Assembly (NCBI RefSeq): GCF_026967475.1
Contig: NZ_CP114058.1
Coordinates: forward strand, 248,001-312,000
Length of the DNA: 64,000 nt
Origin: Rouxiella chamberiensis
GTDB taxonomy: Bacteria > Pseudomonadota > Gammaproteobacteria > Enterobacterales > Enterobacteriaceae
Direction: 5' to 3'
Positions 52,032 to 61,175 of the stretch are shown here, one piece after another (the stretch's first letter is position 1; each line of letters opens with the position of its first letter). The position numbers and the translations under genes were made by a program. The notes under the pieces were generated by a model. That model did not search any database. It had not been told where the DNA came from and saw nothing but the letters and a program-made list of their open reading frames with translations.

Positions 52032-52416
52032 ATTATTGTTTTTTCATGTATTTCTGCCCTCTTCAAGCTCAGGGAGGGCGCTGTAACCTCAATCGTTATA
52101 CATTTATAATTTTCATTTTAATTATAAATGAAAATTACCATCCGTTTTAACCTTCCAAATAAACTCGATGTGAAAATACAATAAACCATTAAAAATCAAT
52201 GTATAAAGGATTTTACTCGAGTTTCGCATCCCATTGAACACGCTTTTTTATCTGCTGTATTTCGATATCTTTGTTTTGTTTTTATGATGATTGTCTCAAA
52301 ATGAAAAATTGGTTCGGTTTTTTCATTTCACTGCGCAATAAAATCTTTATAATCTTTTCATATCATTTTTGATGCAAACATCACCACGGTATCGGCGTTA
52401 ACCGCAAGGAATGAAG
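52032..52416. promoter_or_regulatory. Region upstream of iolD with a long AT-rich inverted repeat
   Basis: No gene is seen. A weak hairpin, GCCCTC at 52056-52061 with GAGGGC at 52074-52079, follows the LspA-like gene. CATTTATAATT at 52101-52111 and AATTATAAATG at 52120-52130 form a perfect 11-bp inverted repeat with an 8-base spacer. A further AATGAAAA/TTTTCATT pair lies at about 52300-52330. The stretch is AT-rich. It should contain the iolD promoter. Confidence 0.4.
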
Positions 52417-54357
52417 ATGAAAAAGATCAGATTAACAATGGCACAGGCCTTGGTCCGCTTTCTGGATCAGCAATATGTCAGCGTAGACGGCGAAGAGATT
52501 AAATTTGTCACCGGTATTTTTGCCATCTTTGGTCACGGTAACGTACTGGGACTGGGTCAGGCGCTGGAACAAGACAGCGGACAGCTCATCGTTCATCAGG
52601 GCCGAAACGAGCAGGGCATGGCCCACGCCGCAACCGGATATGCAAAACAGAAGCTGCGCCATCAGATTTATGCCTGCACCTCTTCCGTCGGGCCGGGTGC
52701 CGCCAACATGTTGACCGCAGCAGCGACCGCAACGGCGAACCGCATCCCTCTTTTACTGCTGCCAGGCGATGTGTTTGCCTCGCGTCAGCCGGATCCCGTG
52801 TTGCAGCAAATTGAACAGAGTCATGATCTTAGTATCAGCACCAATGACGCATTTCGTACCGTTTCCAAATATTGGGACCGCATCGTGCGCCCCGAGCAGC
52901 TGATGACCGCCTGTATCAGCGCCATGCGCGTGTTGACCGACCCGGCTGAAACCGGCGCGGTGACTTTGTCTCTGCCGCAGGATGTACAGGGTGAAGCTTA
53001 TGATTATCCTGAATATTTCTTCCAGAAACGTGTACACCGAATTGACCGTCAGCCTATTACCGAAGGTGCGCTGGCTGATGCCATTACCCTTATAAAGAGC
53101 AAGCGCAAACCTCTGATCGTCTGCGGCGGCGGTGCGAAATATTCGCAAGCGGGTCAGGCGTTGCAGAAACTGGCAGAAACCTACGGCATTCCTTTTGCAG
53201 AAACGCAGGCAGGTAAAGGCACCCTGACATCCGAACATGCCTTTAATCTGGGCGGTATCGGTGAAACCGGTACGCTTGCCGCCAATACACTGGCAAAAGA
53301 GGCGGACCTGATCATTGGTGTCGGAACGCGCTATACGGATTTCACCAGCTCCTCGAAATGGATTTTCCAGAATCCAGACGTTTCATTCATAAACATCAAC
53401 GTGAACCGTTTCGATGCCTTCAAGCTGGACGCCGTACAGGTCGTTGCCGATGCCCGCGTCGGTCTAGACGCGCTGGATAAAGCTCTGCAAGGCAGTGATT
53501 ACCATGCGGCGTGGGGGCATCAGATAGCCGACGTGCGCGAAGAGCTCATTGCTGAAACGAAACGTGTTTATCAAGTGGACTACAGCGGTGAAGATTTCAT
53601 ACCGGAAATTGACGATCATCTGGATCGCAAAGCGGTGTACGCCGAGTTTGAAACCATTACCGGATCTTTGCTGACGCAAAGCCGTGTGCTGGGAACACTG
53701 AACAGCACCTTAGACAAAGAAGCCGTCATCGTCGCGGCTGCCGGAAGCCTGCCGGGCGACCTGCAACGCATCTGGCGCACTACGGATACCAACGGTTATC
53801 ACGTTGAATACGGCTATTCCTGCATGGGGTATGAAGTCAACGCGGCGCTGGGCGTGAAAATGGCCGAGCCGGAACGTGAAGTCTATGCGCTGGTGGGCGA
53901 CGGTTCCTTTATGATGCTGCACTCAGAGCTTGTCACCTCGATTCAAGAACACTGCAAAATCAACGTGATCCTACTGGATAACATGACCAACGGCTGCATC
54001 AATAATTTGCAGATGGAACATGGCATGGACAGCTTTAACACCGAGTTCCGTTTCCGCGCCGATTCCACCTCCAAACTCGACGGCGGCTTTGTGCCGGTAA
54101 ACTTCGCCAAAATTGCCGAAGGCTATGGCTGCAAAACCTACTCTGTGACCACGCTCGAACAGTTGCATGCGGCGCTGGCCGATGCCAAAAAACAGAAAGT
54201 TTCTACACTTATCGATATCAAAGTGCTGCCAAAAACCATGATCCACAAGTATTTCAGCTGGTGGCGCGTTGGCGGTGCCATGGTTTCAGAAAGCAAGGCT
54301 GTCGATAAAGTGGCCGACATGCTACGCGAAAATATTGGCAAGGCGCGTGAGTATTAA
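52417..54357 (+). CDS. iolD: 3D-(3,5/4)-trihydroxycyclohexane-1,2-dione hydrolase
   Basis: A thiamine-diphosphate enzyme of 646 residues that opens the ring of trihydroxycyclohexane-dione in myo-inositol breakdown, giving 5-deoxy-glucuronate. It keeps the IolD-specific [19 protein letters not shown], the catalytic-Glu region [40 protein letters not shown] and the ThDP motif [15 protein letters not shown]...[12 protein letters not shown] 52417 has AAGGA 6 bases upstream and is preferred to ATG 52411. Other iol enzymes are not in this window. Confidence 0.94.
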   Translation: MKKIRLTMAQALVRFLDQQYVSVDGEEIKFVTGIFAIFGHGNVLGLGQALEQDSGQLIVHQGRNEQGMAHAATGYAKQKLRHQIYACTSSVGPGAANMLTAAATATANRIPLLLLPGDVFASRQPDPVLQQIEQSHDLSISTNDAFRTVSKYWDRIVRPEQLMTACISAMRVLTDPAETGAVTLSLPQDVQGEAYDYPEYFFQKRVHRIDRQPITEGALADAITLIKSKRKPLIVCGGGAKYSQAGQALQKLAETYGIPFAETQAGKGTLTSEHAFNLGGIGETGTLAANTLAKEADLIIGVGTRYTDFTSSSKWIFQNPDVSFININVNRFDAFKLDAVQVVADARVGLDALDKALQGSDYHAAWGHQIADVREELIAETKRVYQVDYSGEDFIPEIDDHLDRKAVYAEFETITGSLLTQSRVLGTLNSTLDKEAVIVAAAGSLPGDLQRIWRTTDTNGYHVEYGYSCMGYEVNAALGVKMAEPEREVYALVGDGSFMMLHSELVTSIQEHCKINVILLDNMTNGCINNLQMEHGMDSFNTEFRFRADSTSKLDGGFVPVNFAKIAEGYGCKTYSVTTLEQLHAALADAKKQKVSTLIDIKVLPKTMIHKYFSWWRVGGAMVSESKAVDKVADMLRENIGKAREY

Positions 54358-54419
54358 TCTCATTTGCCCGCAACCTGACATATACCAAGCACGTTTTAGA
54401 ATGTGGATCGGAGCCGGAC

Positions 54420-55304
54420 ATGAAAATTGCATTTGATGTAGACGTAATCAGGGACAGAAGTATTACCGAAATGGTGCGCCAGGTTTCGGAATGGGGCTAT
54501 AAATATATTGAACAGTCGCCTCATCCGCGCATCAATCCTTTCTATAAACATCCCAAAGCCGGACTGGATGTGATGAATGAATACAAACGCGCATTGACCC
54601 AGTATGGCGTCGAAATTTCATCCTTTATCGTGGTGTATCGCTGGTCTGGTCCGGATAATGACCGCCGCATCGCAGCCGTGCGTAACTGGAAACGCATGAT
54701 CGAGATTGCAGTCGACATGGGAGTTGAAGTCATCAATACCGAACTTTCGGGTGATCCTAATCAACCGGAAATCTGTGAAGAACGCTGGTATCAGTCGATG
54801 GAAGAGCTGCTGCCTATTATCGAGCGTGAAGGTATCCGCGTTGAAATTCAATCACATCCGTGGGATTTCTGCGAAGAAAACAATGAAACGGCCGATATGG
54901 TGAAATCGCTGCGCAGCGATAACGTCAAATATCTGTACAGCGTGCCTCATACGTTTTTCTATGACAAAGGCAAGGGCGACGTAGCGACAATGCTGGATTA
55001 CGCCGGTGACGATCTTTCTCACGTATTGATAGCCGATACCATGAACCATACCAAACATTGCCGCTATATTGTCAATCCGCCGGGTGTGGACGCCGTTGTT
55101 CACCAGCATGTCGGTATTGGTGAAGGAGAAATCAATTTCGATGCGTTATTCGAAACCCTGCGTAAAATGAACTTTGCCAATCGCAACTTTAAAGTAGGTG
55201 GCGAATCCATTATCGCCACGTCGCTGTTTGGTTATCCTGAAAAGATGCCGCTTCAGGCTGTGGCGACCCGCGAGCGTATTGAGCGTGAGCTGCTAAACCG
55301 CTAG
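54420..55304 (+). CDS. iolH: Sugar phosphate isomerase/epimerase, IolH-like
   Basis: A TIM-barrel protein of 294 residues of the xylose-isomerase-like AP endonuclease 2 fold. KIAFDVDVIRD, YKYIEQSPHPRINPFYKHPKA, NTELSGDPNQPEICEE, EIQSHPWDFCE and RYIVNPPGV match IolH of inositol gene clusters, whose exact reaction is not settled. Metal ligands fit Glu in NTELSG and His in QSHPWDF. It lies 62 bases after iolD, same strand, and is probably in the same operon. A 13-bp hairpin follows. Confidence 0.78.
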   Translation: MKIAFDVDVIRDRSITEMVRQVSEWGYKYIEQSPHPRINPFYKHPKAGLDVMNEYKRALTQYGVEISSFIVVYRWSGPDNDRRIAAVRNWKRMIEIAVDMGVEVINTELSGDPNQPEICEERWYQSMEELLPIIEREGIRVEIQSHPWDFCEENNETADMVKSLRSDNVKYLYSVPHTFFYDKGKGDVATMLDYAGDDLSHVLIADTMNHTKHCRYIVNPPGVDAVVHQHVGIGEGEINFDALFETLRKMNFANRNFKVGGESIIATSLFGYPEKMPLQAVATRERIERELLNR

Positions 55305-55324
55305 ATTTTCATAAACCGGATAGC

Positions 55325-55357
55325 CATAAAGAGCGCATATTGCGCTCTTTATGTTTC
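55325..55357 (+). terminator. Terminator after iolD-iolH
   Basis: CATAAAGAGCGCA at 55325-55337 pairs perfectly with TGCGCTCTTTATG at 55341-55353 around a three-base loop, followed by TTTCC. Confidence 0.8.
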
Positions 55358-55488
55358 CAGATGCCTGCTAAAAACACATCCTTTTACCAACATGCCACAT
55401 CCTGCTCCTGTTCACGTTGATTCGATGTAATATGATATGAACAGTCGATTTTTTACTCGAAATTTTCTAACTACAGGACAAATGCGTG

Positions 55489-56511
55489 ATGAAAAAGATT
55501 GGTTTTCTATCCTTTGGGCATTGGACTCCTTCACCGCAGTCCGGCACGCGTTCGGCTGCCGATGCGCTTTTGCAATCCATCGACCTTGCTGTCGCCGCTG
55601 AAGAGTTGGGGGCCGATGGAGCCTATTTCCGCGTTCACCATTTTGCTCGCCAGTTGAGCTCACCTTTCCCGCTACTTTCAGCGGTAGGGGCTAAAACCAG
55701 CCGTATCGAAATTGGTACGGGCGTTATCGATATGCGTTATGAAAATCCGCTGTATATGGCGGAAGATGCCGGCGTGGCAGACCTGATTTCAGGGGGCCGT
55801 TTACAGCTTGGATTAAGCCGTGGCTCGCCTGAGCAGGTTATCGACGGCTGGCGTTATTTTGGGTATCAGCCAGCCGAAGGCGAAAATGAATCGGATATGG
55901 CGCGTAAACATACTCTCGCGTTTCTGGAAGTGTTGAATGGAAACGGTTTTGCAGAACCTAATCCGCAACCAATGTTCCAAAACCCGCCGGGATTACTGCG
56001 AGTTGAACCTTATTCCGAAGGATTGCGTGAACGCATCTGGTGGGGGGCAGGCTCAAATGCCACGGCTCGATGGGCGGCACAGCTTGGAATGAACCTGCAA
56101 AGCTCCACACTTAAAGACGATGAAACCGGCGAGCCTTTCCATATCCAGCAGGCTAATCAGATTCGCGCCTACCGCGAAGCCTGGAAAGAGGCAGGTCACA
56201 CTCGCACGCCGCGTGTTTCTGTCAGTCGCAGTATTTTTGCATTGATGAATGATATGGACCGCGCCTACTTTGGCGGGAGTGGACAGGACGGCGACAAAGT
56301 CGGTTTCCTTGAAGAAAAGAACCGGTCCATTTTTGGACGCAGCTATGCCGCCCAGCCTGAACAATTGATTGCACAGTTGAAACAGGATGAAGCCATTGCC
56401 GAAGCCGATACATTGCTGCTCACCATTCCGAACCAACTTGGCGTGGATTACAATATTCACGTCATCGACTCTATTTTGAAACACATTGCCCCTGAAATGG
56501 GTTGGCGTTAA
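55489..56511 (+). CDS. LLM-class flavin-dependent oxidoreductase
   Basis: A luciferase-like monooxygenase of 340 residues. KIGFLSFGHWTP opens the TIM barrel. AAEELGADGAYFRVHHFAR, IEIGTGVIDMRYENPLYMAEDAGVADLISGGRLQLGLSRGSPEQ and WWGAGSNATARWAAQLGM are typical flavin/substrate-loop blocks. Members use FMNH2 to oxidise sulfonates, amines or xenobiotics. The substrate is unknown. ATG 55489 is preferred to the GTG three bases earlier. It has its own terminator. Confidence 0.83.
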   Translation: MKKIGFLSFGHWTPSPQSGTRSAADALLQSIDLAVAAEELGADGAYFRVHHFARQLSSPFPLLSAVGAKTSRIEIGTGVIDMRYENPLYMAEDAGVADLISGGRLQLGLSRGSPEQVIDGWRYFGYQPAEGENESDMARKHTLAFLEVLNGNGFAEPNPQPMFQNPPGLLRVEPYSEGLRERIWWGAGSNATARWAAQLGMNLQSSTLKDDETGEPFHIQQANQIRAYREAWKEAGHTRTPRVSVSRSIFALMNDMDRAYFGGSGQDGDKVGFLEEKNRSIFGRSYAAQPEQLIAQLKQDEAIAEADTLLLTIPNQLGVDYNIHVIDSILKHIAPEMGWR

Positions 56512-56540
56512 GCCATAAACTTTCGTAAAAACATATTACC

Positions 56541-56573
56541 AATAAGGCGCGTCGAAAGAGGCGCCTTATTTAT
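56541..56573 (+). terminator. Terminator after the flavin-dependent oxidoreductase
   Basis: AATAAGGCGC at 56541-56550 pairs with GCGCCTTATT at 56561-56570 around a ten-base loop. Confidence 0.82.
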
Positions 56574-56735
56574 GTAATAGGTTCTAAAAATAAGATATTA
56601 GTTGGAGGGACGAACGTAGAATTGTTTTATTGGTCTAATTGTCTATTTGTCAGCCGTAAATAAACACAACTCATCATCATGCGTACTAGATTTAATACGC
56701 ATGATTTTTTCAATGCATTGATTTTATGGGTTAAT

Positions 56736-57065
56736 TTACCAAGACAACGGTTTTCTTATCCACACTGAATGACTGATGTTTTTTAATTTAAAATAAATGT
56801 AAGGCAGGACCAAAGAGACAGAAATTGAAATGACAAATACCGTGATTAATTCATCGCCTTCTAGAATCGGAGACAGGTAAATATAATTCAGTGCGGTAGC
56901 TATCAACAGAATGACCCGCAGAAAAAGCATCCATTTTCTCTGTGTTTTATCGATATGGCCTTTCATCATCGCCGCGCCACACTGGTGGCAGTTAGCGGGG
57001 CTTTCATTGAGTTCGCCACTGCAAAACGGACAGAATCCAACGTTATTCGTTGCTTTTTTGTTCAT
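56736..57065 (-). CDS. Zinc-ribbon membrane protein of unknown function
   Basis: 109 residues from ATG 57065. A four-cysteine zinc ribbon, CPFCSGELNESPANCHQCG, occupies the N-terminus, followed by a basic stretch and two hydrophobic segments (about 45-65 and 73-95). Such short zinc-ribbon/two-helix proteins are common in enterics and have no assigned role. The ribosome site is weak. Last recognised chromosomal gene before the satellite. Confidence 0.65.
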   Translation of the reverse strand: MNKKATNNVGFCPFCSGELNESPANCHQCGAAMMKGHIDKTQRKWMLFLRVILLIATALNYIYLSPILEGDELITVFVISISVSLVLPYIYFKLKNISHSVWIRKPLSW

Positions 57066-57418
57066 CGTAATTACCAAAAGATGTGTAGTTTTATGAAATG
57101 CTTCCTGGGTAATGGCCCAGAAAAAACTTGTAGGTGTAAGAGTTGACGCACTTATGGCGTCTTAAATCATTTTTTTCAATTATATGAGTTACTTAACTGC
57201 GTGAAATAGCATATCAAAAACTTGAGGAAAACTTAAGGGGGTAATTATGACGGGGATCAATCTCGAGAAAGATTTTGAGCACGCTCGTTCTATTGGATTT
57301 TGCAAAAACACAGCTTGATGGTGTCCCCTACAGGAATATTTTTAAATTTATAAATAATTGATTTATATGGTTTATGTTAATATCAATTATTTATGTTATA
57401 CGTATTTCTATACGCTAT
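57066..57418. other. Boundary region between chromosome and satellite
   Basis: This stretch of about 350 bases turns AT-rich to the right of about 57130. It contains only the 23-codon frame at 57247-57318. The left attachment site of the satellite is expected here, but it cannot be located without the right end. Confidence 0.4.
57247..57318 (+). CDS. Possible 23-residue small protein or truncated gene start
   Basis: ATG 57247 is preceded by a strong AAGGGGG box 6 bases upstream. The frame reads MTGINLEKDFEHARSIGF, then CKNTA and stops. It may be the 5' end of a gene cut by insertion of the satellite, or a real small protein. No homologue is recognised. Confidence 0.3.
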   Translation: MTGINLEKDFEHARSIGFCKNTA

Positions 57419-58060
57419 TTAATTTATTGGATGCAAGATTTCTGATAAGAAGGGAAATTCAAGGACTGCGACAGCATCAATGTTGCGCCTTATCTCTGCT
57501 TCATCACTATTATGGCGGCCGAGACTAAGATAAAAGTTTTGCCCCTCATGGACAGCATAAATAATCCAGTGTCCAGTTAATCTCTTTTCTTGAGAGCGTC
57601 TTAGGAAGTTTTCTACAACAGCTTCATGCGCGATTCGCCCTGCATCCTCAGGCGTAAAGTACCTTTCCTGTCCAGAACTCATCACCTCATTTACGTCAGC
57701 TTCCAATTTAGGCAGGCCATAATTACGTAACGCACCAATTAAGTTGATTGCCATATCAGATACGCTGCTACCCACGTAATGCTTGTGCCACAACCCTTTC
57801 AGATAAACCTTTTTGTCGAACATTGTTGCTGGTTTGGTACTGCTTTGCCCTCTACGAGATAAACCTTCAAGGTGAAGAATCTCATCACCGATTTTGAATG
57901 GGTTTTCAGCCCTAGACATGTACGTGCCATAAATCTGCATGATAAAGATCAGGCTACATCTATCTAACATTTCTTCAGTAATGCCAATACTGAGGCATAC
58001 ATCAAAAATTTCATCTCTTTTATCTTTACCCCCAATTAGGATCTTTTCATAGCGTTTCAT
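57419..58060 (-). CDS. Unrecognised protein in the satellite's left arm
   Basis: A 213-residue protein from ATG 58060 with GGAAG about 8 bases upstream. I do not recognise the family. It has no signal peptide or membrane segment, and contains charged and aromatic residues throughout (SRAENPFKIGDEILHLEG, HWIIYAVHEGQNFYLSLGRHNSDEAE). The DNA is AT-rich compared with the chromosome. It is transcribed away from alpA and the other satellite genes, in the place where satellites often carry cargo genes. Role as cargo is inference. Confidence 0.6.
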   Translation of the reverse strand: MKRYEKILIGGKDKRDEIFDVCLSIGITEEMLDRCSLIFIMQIYGTYMSRAENPFKIGDEILHLEGLSRRGQSSTKPATMFDKKVYLKGLWHKHYVGSSVSDMAINLIGALRNYGLPKLEADVNEVMSSGQERYFTPEDAGRIAHEAVVENFLRRSQEKRLTGHWIIYAVHEGQNFYLSLGRHNSDEAEIRRNIDAVAVLEFPFLSEILHPIN

Positions 58061-58474
58061 AAATGACTTCCAGATGTTGAAAGATTAAATAATATACTCA
58101 CTACCATGAGTAATCCAACTTTGCTTAGTATCAATGTTGAGGATGGGTTAGGAAAATTTCTTGTGATTATCTTATTTTTATATATTTACAAATCTTTACG
58201 TTAGAATTTACCCTCTTACCACCACTCACCACTATTCCCCATCGGTCAGGAAATACTAAAAGAAACTAACGAATACTAAGAGATACTAATGAATATTGCG
58301 GAGCACCCTTAATAAGCATTCCTCACCCTTCAAAACATTTAATTGTCAATATTAAATTGCCAATTCACTTTAACCATCTCATATTTACAACTCTAAATTA
58401 TGATGGCAGTCTTAGCGCATCCGACAACATCTGAGAATGTCCAATACTAATTTATCATCTAACTAGGGAGAGTC
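58061..58474. promoter_or_regulatory. AT-rich control region upstream of alpA
   Basis: No gene is seen in about 410 bases between the divergent 213-residue gene and alpA. It holds the phased repeats at 58253-58299 and presumably both promoters. Confidence 0.5.
58253..58299. repeat. Heptamer repeats phased at exactly 10 bases
   Basis: ATACTAA at 58253-58259, AAACTAA at 58263-58269, ATACTAA at 58273-58279 and ATACTAA at 58283-58289 lie exactly 10 bases apart. A fifth weaker unit, ATATTGC, is at 58293-58299. One helical turn of spacing suggests a multimeric DNA-binding site, 175 bases upstream of alpA. Confidence 0.65.
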
Positions 58475-58693
58475 ATGTCTATAAATACTGTAAACGAAAT
58501 TCAATCTAACTCATTAAGATTAATAAGGCTCTCTTCTGTAATTAGCGCTACAGGCTTGCCAAGGTCAACACTCTACAAAATGATGAAGTGTGAAAAATTC
58601 CCCAAGAACGTAATGATTGGAGAACGCTCTGTTGCGTGGGTTGAAAGTGAAATCGAAGATTGGATTAAAGAAAATATTAAAAGAAGGAGTTAG
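58475..58693 (+). CDS. AlpA-family transcriptional regulator
   Basis: 72 residues. RLIRLSSVISATGLPRSTLYKMM...FPKNVMIGERSVAWVESEIEDWI is the AlpA/Vis winged-helix pattern. In P4, Vis (AlpA type) acts as excisionase and controls the late promoter of the satellite. A GGGAGAG box lies 7 bases before ATG 58475. It is followed after 5 bases by the 284-residue gene, probably in one operon. Confidence 0.85.
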   Translation: MSINTVNEIQSNSLRLIRLSSVISATGLPRSTLYKMMKCEKFPKNVMIGERSVAWVESEIEDWIKENIKRRS

Positions 58694-58698
58694 TTATA

Positions 58699-59553
58699 AT
58701 GGGTAGTGAAGATTTAATTTTTTGTAAAGATAGCAATATTGATCAAGTGCTTAACTATAAATCTATTACTTTCAGTGAAGGGCACTCTGATGGTGGTTAT
58801 GCTATTCGAACTATAGAGATTAAGCGCTTTAATGAAATAAAATCACTGCGTGAGGAATTTAAAAAATTGACAGGGTATGAGGTTCCTTATACTGAGTGTA
58901 ATGCTTCAGAAATGAATCTATTAGTAGAGCGCGGGTTAAGTGTCATTAATACAGCTAATAAAGCTTATAAAGATGCTTTGGCTGATGCAAAAAGTATTGA
59001 TGACGATATTGCCCAAGCCCATAAAGGTAAACGTAGCGGATTGGGTGGCTATGAAAGCTTACGAGCTTATCTGCAGGATCTCGAATACAGAAAAGACCGT
59101 ATCGATGGGTATATTGCATCTGCCGACAAGCTATTAAATGAGCGTCGAGAGCTTTTAGGCATGTTACGCAAGCAGGCTGAGGTACTATCTGCGAACAATG
59201 CGCCTGGTCTGATGCCGGTAATTCTTACGCGAATACCTATGGAATATCTTAAAGGATGTCCGATCAAAGAATCTTACTTTAATAAGTCAGATAGTCCAAT
59301 TTTATATGCTTGGAAAGAGCTGGATATGCTGGAAACAGCATTGCGAAAAATTATTTCATTATGCACTGTACCTACAAGTAAATATGAAATAGCTAATGGT
59401 GGAGAAAGTAAGGCTCGATATTATCGTGAATACTTCAGCAATCTAAATGCCGAGCTACGTCAAAGAATGACGGCCATTGATTATGTAAATAGTAAATGTC
59501 TGCATGATCAGTGCATGCTTAGAAAAACACACATGATGAATTCATCAATTTGA
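58699..59553 (+). CDS. Unrecognised 284-residue satellite protein
   Basis: It lies between alpA and the capsid gene. A long charged helical stretch (about 75-165, rich in Lys, Glu, Asp, Arg and Ala) may form a coiled coil. A C-terminal Cys-His cluster (NSKCLHDQCMLRKTHMM) is noticeable. I do not recognise a family. By position it replaces the sid/delta/psu genes of P4, so a role in capture or control of a helper phage is possible, but that is inference. The DNA is AT-rich. Confidence 0.65.
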   Translation: MGSEDLIFCKDSNIDQVLNYKSITFSEGHSDGGYAIRTIEIKRFNEIKSLREEFKKLTGYEVPYTECNASEMNLLVERGLSVINTANKAYKDALADAKSIDDDIAQAHKGKRSGLGGYESLRAYLQDLEYRKDRIDGYIASADKLLNERRELLGMLRKQAEVLSANNAPGLMPVILTRIPMEYLKGCPIKESYFNKSDSPILYAWKELDMLETALRKIISLCTVPTSKYEIANGGESKARYYREYFSNLNAELRQRMTAIDYVNSKCLHDQCMLRKTHMMNSSI

Positions 59554-59571
59554 AATAAGAAGGTATAAGAC

Positions 59572-60574
59572 ATGGCAGTACATTTAATTCCTGATATGGC
59601 GAAGCAGTTTCATCAACTTTTCACTCGAGGTGCAGAATATTTCAGTAATAATAAAGAAGGGGAATTTACCATATCGACTCCCTCCGAAAATTCTTTGCAT
59701 ATAGCGATGTTAGAATCAGGTTGGATGATGGGAAGTATTACTCTGCGTGATATTGATAGTTCTACCGGGCAAGCTATTGAGATTGGTGATAACTCGTTGC
59801 ATTCAGGGCGTGCGTTATCAGGGCGTTTTAAAAAGAAACTAACTGTTAATGGCACGCCTTTTGAATTAGTTGAAACAGATTCCTGCGTTTCATTATCTTA
59901 CGAACAATTGGGGCAACTCGCTAACATCAATAGCTTTGATAAATTTGTAAGCCTTCTCTCTGATTTTTTTGGTCGTGCTGTTTCTTTAGATATGCTGCGG
60001 ATTGGGTTTAACGGTGAATATGCCGGACTGCCTACGAATCCCATTGAGAACCCTAAAGGGGAGGATATTAACACCGGCTGGCATGCTATAGCACGAGAGT
60101 TTAATAACGGTTCCCAGGTCATCACTGAAAAATTTAGCCTGGGCGAAGGTGGCGACTATCCGCATCTGGATGCTCTGGCTAATCAGCTTATCAAAGATAA
60201 AATCCCTGAAGCCTTCCGGGAAGATCCGCGCCTGGTTGTTTTGGTCGGTGCCGAACTGGCAGCAAAAGAACCGTCTGCGCTTATTCAATGCCGCAGATCG
60301 CTCACTTTCCGATACAGCTGCGGCGCAGCTGCTGACCAGCTCTATTGCTGGGCGCTTTGCTTTTGTTCCGCCATTCATGCCGGGTAAACGTCTGGCTGTT
60401 ACAACGCTTGAAAATTTTCATATCTACACGCAGAAAGGCTCACGCCGTTTCCGCGCTGAGTTTGTGGACGATTCAGCTGAGTATCAGCATGCCTATCTGC
60501 GCAATGAAGGCTATGCACTGGGCAATGGATTTTTGTATGCGGCGGCGGATGAAAACGCCATCACGCTGCTGTAG
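59572..60574 (+). CDS. P2-type major capsid protein (gpN family, frameshifted)
   Basis: The first frame carries PNMRQ-like N-terminal residues through GRAVSLDMLRIGFNGEYAGLPTNPIENPKGEDINTGW and the gpN-typical GEGGDYPHLDALANQLI...IPEAFREDPRLVVLVGAELAAK. Near 60268 the frame shifts; one extra base is likely. The downstream frame gives RLFNAADRSLSDTAAAQLLTSSIAGRFAFVPPFMP...LENFHIYTQKGSRRF...EYQHAYLRNEGYALGNG, matching the gpN C-terminus. The repaired protein has about 333 residues, against 357 in P2. It is unusual for a P4-type satellite. The gene order (capsid before protease) is reversed from P2. The first half is AT-rich and the second half is not. Confidence 0.8.
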
Positions 60575-60583
60575 GGGCTAACA

Positions 60584-61105
60584 ATGGAATATTCACCGGT
60601 GTCGACGGGGTGGGTGTGTGTGGCTACAGAAGGGGACACAATAGATGGGCGTAAAATAGCACCCTCCTGGATCACTGATTTGGCTGAAACGTACAATCCT
60701 AAGTTATATACCGCATTAATTTGGGAAGAACATAATCGTGATCTAGATAATTTAGGTGAAGTCTTGGAAGCGCGTAGTGAGACTTCCGCAGGGTTGAAGA
60801 AGCTGTATGTCAGAATTAGACCTACAGCAAAGCTAATGAGCTACAACGAACATGGGCAGAAGTTGTTTTGTTCGATAGAAGTTAAAGACGATTTTCCGGA
60901 CGTTGGTCGTTTTTATCTCAGTGGATTGGCTGTGACTGATAGTCCAGCAAGTATTGGAACCGATCGACTAAAGTTTAGTGTTAATAAACGTTATTTTTCC
61001 CGTTTTGATGCCAAGACGCTTATTAGTAACCCTATAGCATTCTCTTTGAAAGATAGTATTACCATGGCCGGTAAAGGCTGGGTTTCTGCAATTTCAAACA
61101 ATTGA
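60584..61105 (+). CDS. GpO-type capsid maturation protease, protease domain only
   Basis: A 173-residue protein homologous to the N-terminal half of P2 gpO, which is a protease and internal scaffold. EGDTIDGRKI, IWEEHNRDL and GQKLFCSIEVKDDF align to the catalytic triad of P2 gpO, here Asp21, His50 and Ser97 (P2: Asp19, His48, Ser107). The conserved FYLSGLAVTDSPASIGTD follows. The roughly 120-residue C-terminal scaffold domain of gpO is missing. It starts 9 bases after the capsid gene. AT-rich. Confidence 0.82.
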   Translation: MEYSPVSTGWVCVATEGDTIDGRKIAPSWITDLAETYNPKLYTALIWEEHNRDLDNLGEVLEARSETSAGLKKLYVRIRPTAKLMSYNEHGQKLFCSIEVKDDFPDVGRFYLSGLAVTDSPASIGTDRLKFSVNKRYFSRFDAKTLISNPIAFSLKDSITMAGKGWVSAISNN

Positions 61106-61175
61106 TTATATTTTATTTATCTTACCACCCGCTTGAATAATATCGGGTTAGATAACTATTTTTCGGAAATGACTA

